A DNA stretch of 64,000 nt from assembly GCA_902729315.2 (NCBI GenBank), contig LR746281.1, positions 2,602,501 to 2,666,500 of the forward strand, given 5' to 3'. Source of the DNA: Spirodela intermedia (taxonomy: Eukaryota; Streptophyta; Magnoliopsida; Alismatales; Araceae). Both the position numbers and the translations under genes were made by a program. How positions within the stretch are numbered: position 1 is the first letter of the stretch; every line of letters starts with the position of its first letter. Below are positions 59,087 to 64,000 of this stretch, one piece after another. The notes beneath the pieces are model-generated. The model saw nothing but the letters and a program-made list of their open reading frames with translations. It was not told where the DNA came from and ran no database searches.

Positions 59087-60340
59087 TTGATTTTTATGTA
59101 TGGTAGAAGATCCTTGCATCCAAGGCTAGAAAATTCTTTCATTATTTCATTGAAAAATAAAAATCTGAAAGAAAAACTAATTTTGATGGATCCTAAAGGA
59201 AGTACAGGTCAAACTGAGAACAATCTTATGGCCATGAAAAATCATTATATCCTTGATTCATTTCAAAGAGCATTTAATATTAAAGTCCCATTAGCACCCA
59301 CTGTTAAATTCGAAATAAATCCAGGAATTTTTCAAATGCTCCCTAATTTTCATAGATTGCCTTTAGAGAAACCTCATCAACAGCTAGAAAAATTTCATAT
59401 GGTATGTGATTTAGTTAATCTTTCTCAAGTTACACCGAAAATTATTAAGATGAAATTATTCCCTCATACACTTAGGGACAAAGCTAGTCATTAGCTATCC
59501 ACATTAGATAGAGAATTAACTAGCTGAAAAGATATAGAACAAGCTTTTTTTCAAAAAATTTATCCCTTAAAAAAAACTCAAAATATGAGAAAACATATAT
59601 AGAGTTTTTCTCAAAGACCAGGAAAAACTTTACATGAGACATAGGAAAAATTTAAAGATTTACTTAGAAAGTGTCCTCATCATGCTATACCCAAGTGGCA
59701 GCTCAATATAATTTTTTATGATGGATTATTAGAACAACATAAAAATATGGTTGATTCTATATGTAGAGGAGCTTTTATGAAGAAAACTCTTGATGAGATT
59801 TACAGTCTTTATGAGAATTTAAGTTAAAATTCTAGAGATCAAGCCTCTTTTGAATTATATGACAAGGATAAGAAGAGAGAAATTTATGAATTGCATCATG
59901 ATGATGATTCTAAACTTATAAATGAAGTTAATCAGATTAATCAAAGATTAGAAAAAATTGATTTACTTATTGACAATATTAGAAAGCCTTTTAACCCTCA
60001 ACTTAATTCGAATAGTACATGTCCTATGTATGGTGAAAATGATTATTCTGAATTTCAATGTTATAATTTAGATCAATCATTTCATCCTATGCAAGAACAA
60101 GTGTAGGTAGCTCACAGTTTTAATAGAAATAGGGAACCTTTTTCAAATTCTTATAATCCTAATTGGAGGAATAATTTTTCATAAAGAGACCCAAATAATA
60201 TTCAAAATCCTGAAACACTTAGACCCAATTCAAACTCTGAATTTCATCCAAAACAAGAAAATAGATTTCAGAAAAATTAGTCCTCTCAAATCCAACTTGA
60301 TGCTATGGAAATGATGCAACAAATGAGTCAAATGATGCAA
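59087..60340 (+). pseudogene. Gypsy-2 gag
   Basis: Gag core: FEINPGIFQMLPNFHRLPLEKPH... with FHMVCDLVNL, then FFQKIYPLKKT, CPHHAIPKWQL, IFYDGLLEQHK. This is the capsid pattern of Athila/Tat elements. A decayed zinc knuckle, CPMYGENDYSEFQC, has lost its second Cys. The frame is constant, but at least six in-frame stops occur (for example at 59492-59494, 59524-59526 and 60104-60106), several where related proteins have Trp or Gln. Confidence 0.8.
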
Positions 60341-60346
60341 TAAACT

Positions 60347-61255
60347 ATGAATCAAATGATGTTACACCAGAAACAAATTATAGAGGCTCTTGGGAATAAG
60401 AGAGAAGAGGGACAACTACCTAGTCAGCCCATAGAAAATCCAGGGAACCGCCCAACAATAGGATTTCAGCAAGGGGAGTCTAGTAGTATGAATCTAGGAA
60501 AAAACTCACGAAATGAAAATGTTAGGACAGTGAATGCATTAAGGAGTGGTAAGATCTTACTTGATCCTTATCCCCAAACATTAGAAGAAAAAGAAAACGT
60601 GGACAACTCAAAACAAAATCAAATAGGAGTAGAAGAAGATTTTATAGATTCTACTAAGGAAATTTCGAAAGAGAGGACAACCATTCTATTTCCTAAAGCT
60701 CTAGAGCCTAGACAAAGAAAGAAAAAAGAACACAATGAAGAAATAAAGAAAATTTTACAAGATGTACAAATTAGTCTTCCTTTACTCACTGCCATTGAAC
60801 ATATTCCTAAATATGTTAGAGTTTTGAAAGAAATGTGTACACCAAAAAAGGCACCTAGAGTAGAAAAATTATCTATGCATACTAGTGTATTATTATTAAA
60901 TCGATTACCATATAAATTGAAAGATACAGGTGCCCCTTTAATTTCGTGTGATATTGGTGGATTCATTTTTCAAAATGCATTACTTGACACCGGTGCTAGT
61001 ATTAATTTATTACCTACAAGTATTTGTGATAAATTTAATATTTCTGATCTTAAACCTTCTATTGTTACCTTACAATTTGCTAATAGATCCATAAAACATC
61101 CTAAAGGTATTTTAAAAAATGTGATAGTAATAGTTAAAAGGTGTAAATTTCCAGCTGATTTTGTAGTGCTGGAAATAGATTTTAATGGACAGTTTTATGA
61201 TACACCAATCATCCTAGAGAGACCATTTTTGCATACAACAAAGATGAAATATTGA
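60347..61255 (+). pseudogene. Gypsy-2 gag end and protease, 302-codon open stretch
   Basis: The longest open stretch of the element. A Gln-rich end of gag (MNQMMLHQKQIIEAL), a charged linker, then a retropepsin-like protease with the active-site motif LLDTGASINLLP (at about 60984-61019), followed by ANRSIKHPKGIL and TPIILERPFL. The catalytic Asp-Thr-Gly is intact. A frameshift follows at about 61255. Confidence 0.8.
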
Positions 61256-61271
61256 TTTTCCCATAGGTATT

Positions 61272-62500
61272 GTGAAAATTTCATGTGGAGATCAATCAGT
61301 AGAAATTAAAATTTTTGAGGTATCAAATGATCTTAAGAAATCCCAAGTATATGATTGTCATACTATAGATCTTCTAGATGATTTTGATGATTTAGATGTT
61401 ATTGATGACTGTGTGTTGGAAGAATTAGAGGAAATAGAGAATACAAATTTAGAAGAAAAGAAAGAGGAAGATCATTTGAATTTAGAGTTCAAACCTCTTC
61501 CCTCTAGTTTAAAATATATGTTTTTGGAGGAAAATAATTCATTTCCTATTATTATTGTAGCTGATTTGAGTGATGAATAGGAAGAAAAATTATTAGATGT
61601 ACTTCGAAAAAATAAGAAGGCTATGGACTGAAAAATGGATGATCTAAAGGGCATTGATATGAGTGTATACATCCATAGTATATATCTAGAGGAAGGAGCT
61701 AGAACTAGTAGGGAATCACAACAAAGATTAAATCCTAACATGATGGAAATTGTAAAAAAAGAAATTTTAAAGTGGCTGGATGCTGATATTATTTATCCTA
61801 TTTCAGATAGCAAATGAGTTAATCCTACATAGGTAGTGCAAAAAAAATCCGGGATCACGGTTATTAAAAATGAAAATGGGGATGAAATACAAACAAGACT
61901 AACTATCGGTTGGAGTGTTTGCATTGATTATAGAAAATTAAATTCAGTTACTAGAAAAGATCATTTTCCCTTACCATCATTTATTGATCAAATTCTAGAA
62001 AAATTAGCTAGAAAAAACTTTCTTTGTTTTTTAGATGGATACTCTGGTTATAATCAAATTTATATAAACCCTTTAGATCATGAAAAAATAACTTTCACTT
62101 GTCCATTTGGTACTTTTGCTTTTAAACGCATGCCTTTTGGTCTGTGTAATGCTCCAGCCACATTTCAAAGATGTATGCTGTCTATTTTTTTTGATATGAT
62201 TGGAAAATATATAGAAATTTTTATGAACGATTTTTCTGTTTTTGGTGAATCATTTGATGAATGCTTAAATCATTTGTAGCATGTACTTGAGAAATACATA
62301 AAGAAAAAGTTAGTTTTGCATTGGGAGAAATCACATTTTATCATTAAAGAGGGAGTTGTGTTGGGTCATATTGTGAGTGAAAGGGGTTTAGAGGTGGATA
62401 GAGCAAAAATTGATATTATATCTAAAATGAAACCTCCAAATTTAGTAAAACAGATTAGATCTTTCTTCGGTCATGCAGGTTATTACAGAAAATTTATTTA
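61272..62500 (+). pseudogene. Gypsy-2 reverse transcriptase
   Basis: Starts with an acidic linker (61272-61580). RT blocks follow: DIIYPISDSK, VCIDYRKLNSVTRKDHFPLP, FLDGYSGYNQI, FGTFAFKRMPFGLCNAPATFQRCM. The catalytic box reads FMNDFSV at about 62221-62241, where the family has FMDDFSV, so the first catalytic Asp is lost. Then LHWEKSHFIIKEGVVLGHIVS. Stops at 61815-61817, 62277-62279 and 62499-62501. Confidence 0.85.
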
Positions 62501-62559
62501 GAATTTTCGAAAATTTCTAAACCTCTCACCATACTATTATCTAAAGATGTATCTTTTAA

Positions 62560-63143
62560 TTTTGATGAGAAATGTTTTGAATATTTTTCTGAAATAAAAA
62601 GATTACTTACTGAGGCACCCATTTTACAAGCTCTTGATTGGTCCTTTCCCTTTGAAATAATGTGTGATGCATCGAATTATTGAGTGGGGGCCATTTTAGG
62701 ACAAACAAAAGAGTCAAAAGCCATAGTAATTTCATATGCTAGTAAAACTATATCCGATCTTCAATTAAATTATACCACGACTGAAAAAGAGTTGTTAGCA
62801 ATAGTATTTTCATTCGAAAAATTTAGATCATATATTTTGGGAGCTAAAATTATTATTTATACTAATCATGCAGCATTAAAATATCTATTAAAAAAAAGAT
62901 GCAAAGCCATGTTTATTAAAATAGATTTTATTGTTGCAAGAATTTGACTTAGAAATAAAAGATAAAAAAAGTTTCAAGAATGTTGTTGCTAACCATCTTT
63001 ATAGATTAAGTGATACAAGAATAAAGGCAACACCTTTACAAGACGCATTTCTAGATGAACAATTGATGGTAGCTCAACATCAACCATCACCATGGTATGC
63101 ATATATTGTTAATTTTCTAGTTTTTGAAAAAACTCCAGAATAG
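62560..63143 (+). pseudogene. Gypsy-2 RNase H
   Basis: EAPILQALDWSFPFEIMCDASNY, then (after a TGA at 62682) VGAILGQ, NYTTTEKELLAIVFSFEKFRSYI, and TNHAALKYLL. The order and the CDAS / EKELLA / TNHAALKYL motifs are those of a Ty3/Gypsy RNase H; the usual T/S-D of TDHAALK is changed to TN. A frameshift lies at about 62935. Confidence 0.8.
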
Positions 63144-64000
63144 TGGGATAAGAACAGAAAACATCATTTCTTTTATAAGATTAGAAATTATTTTTGGCAT
63201 GATCTTGATTTATATTACTTGGGCAATGATCAAATTTTAAGGAGATGTGTTCCTAAAGAAGAATATCATAGCATTATTAACATGTGCCATTCATCTAACT
63301 GTGGAGGACATTTCTTTGGACGAAAAATAGCTGCAAAAATTTTTCAGTGTGGTTTTTATTAGCCTACAATCATTAGAGATTCTATAGAATTTAATAGAAC
63401 ATGTATTTCATGCCAATCTATAGGTAACATGAGTAAAAAAGATGAAATGCCCATGAGTAACATGTCAGTAGTCAAAATTTTTGATGCATGGGGAATAGAT
63501 TTCATGGGTCCCTTCCCATCAGCTGAAAAATATGAATATATTTTTCTTGCTGTTGATTATGTGTCGAAGTGAGTGGAAGCTATTCCTACTAGAACTAATG
63601 ATCATAAAATCGTGATGAAATTTGTGCAAGAAAATATTTTTTCGAGATTTGGATGTCCTAGAGTGATTATTAGTGATAGAGGAACACATTTTACAAATAA
63701 ACATTTCTGGGAATTATTGAAAAAGAATAGAGTACATCATAGAGTAACCACTCCATATCATCCCAAAATAAATGGGCAAGCTGAAGTAGCAAATAGGGAA
63801 AGTCAGAGAATTTTGAGAAAAATAGTTAGACCAGATAGGAAAGATTGGCCCACGAAATTACAAGATGCATTATGGGCTTATAGAACAGCTTATAAAAATC
63901 CCATAGGTATGTCCCCATTTCGTCTCATTTTTGGAAAGCCATGTCATCTTCTTGTGGAAATAGAGCATAAAGCATTATGGGCTATAAAAAATTTATGTAT
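63144..64000 (+). pseudogene. Gypsy-2 integrase (cut by window end)
   Basis: Zinc-binding region: HSSNCGGHF and CISCQS. Core: DAWGIDFMGPFPS, VDYVSK (then TGA where Trp is usual) [20 protein letters not shown], and [15 protein letters not shown]. All three of the D, D and E of the catalytic triad can be read. [24 protein letters not shown] follows in two adjoining pieces, and the window ends inside the LEHKA..AI block. Confidence 0.85.

Larger units (their letters stand above)
58884..64000 (+). mobile_element. Gypsy-2: Tat/Athila-like Ty3/Gypsy element, internal region, cut by the window end
   Basis: The + strand order is primer site, gag, protease, RT, RNase H, integrase. Gag to protease stays in one frame (59087-61255), broken only by stops. 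It is the best preserved element in the window, yet not functional. No 3' LTR is inside the window. Its protease and linker differ from those of Gypsy-1, so the two are different families. Confidence 0.9.

Noticed and set aside
1-64000. CRISPR arrays, operons, ribosome binding sites, phage or plasmid functions
   Set aside because: Spliced plant genes and plant retrotransposons throughout; no regularly spaced short repeats with unique spacers were seen.

Overview
This is nuclear DNA from a flowering plant, most likely a monocot. Two intron-free genes (10018-10986 and 38295-39632) have very GC-rich third codon positions, as is common in monocots. The spliced genes have GT-AG introns, some longer than 1 kb. 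The spaces between genes are AT-rich and filled with decayed LTR retrotransposons. Nothing bacterial, viral or organellar was recognised.

Genes, all on the + strand, left to right: (1) the last two exons of an unrecognised gene (215-484). (2) A five-exon gene for a 216-residue plant protein with the KSCKGYLYYSS signature (1711-7946); its last intron uses a GC donor. (3) An intron-free mitochondrial dicarboxylate carrier of the DIC/UCP5 type (10018-10986), with a clear TATA box and short upstream ORFs. (4) A 14-exon chloroplast MATE transporter of the DETOXIFICATION 46 / EDS5-homologue type (28811-37650). (5) An intron-free secreted leucine-rich-repeat protein (38295-39632), only 644 bp after gene 4. 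All exon joins given for genes 2 and 4 keep the reading frame.

Repeats: 13497-22968 is a structurally complete minus-strand Copia element with short LTRs (about 130 bp) and a perfect 5-bp target duplication, AGAAA. It has been hit twice by Gypsy LTRs that remain as solo LTRs: 13871-15601 inside the RNase H, and 20324-21938 inside the leader with perfect CTAGT target duplications. From about 43.8 kb to the right edge there is a nest of Gypsy elements. It holds a chromovirus pol fragment (+), a minus-strand Tat/Athila-like element whose two ends carry different LTR families, an LTR inserted into another LTR of its own family (AGTAG duplications), and a second Tat/Athila-like element (+) that runs off the right end. 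I call the two LTR families G1 (TGTTAAAG...TRCACATCA, as in 13871-15601 and 55080-56207) and G2 (TGATAAG...CACRTCA, as in 46618-48228 and 56863-58498).

Other repeats are a three-copy 166-bp tandem repeat before gene 2, a nine-copy GAT-rich minisatellite after it, a two-copy 120-bp duplication just before gene 4, and many CT/GA and AT microsatellites. I found no clear new biological system. The observations I would follow up are the tRNA-like internal promoter boxes inside a Gypsy LTR, the GC-rich block shared by different LTR families, the mismatched-LTR element, the upstream ORFs of the carrier gene, and the duplicated segment before the MATE gene.
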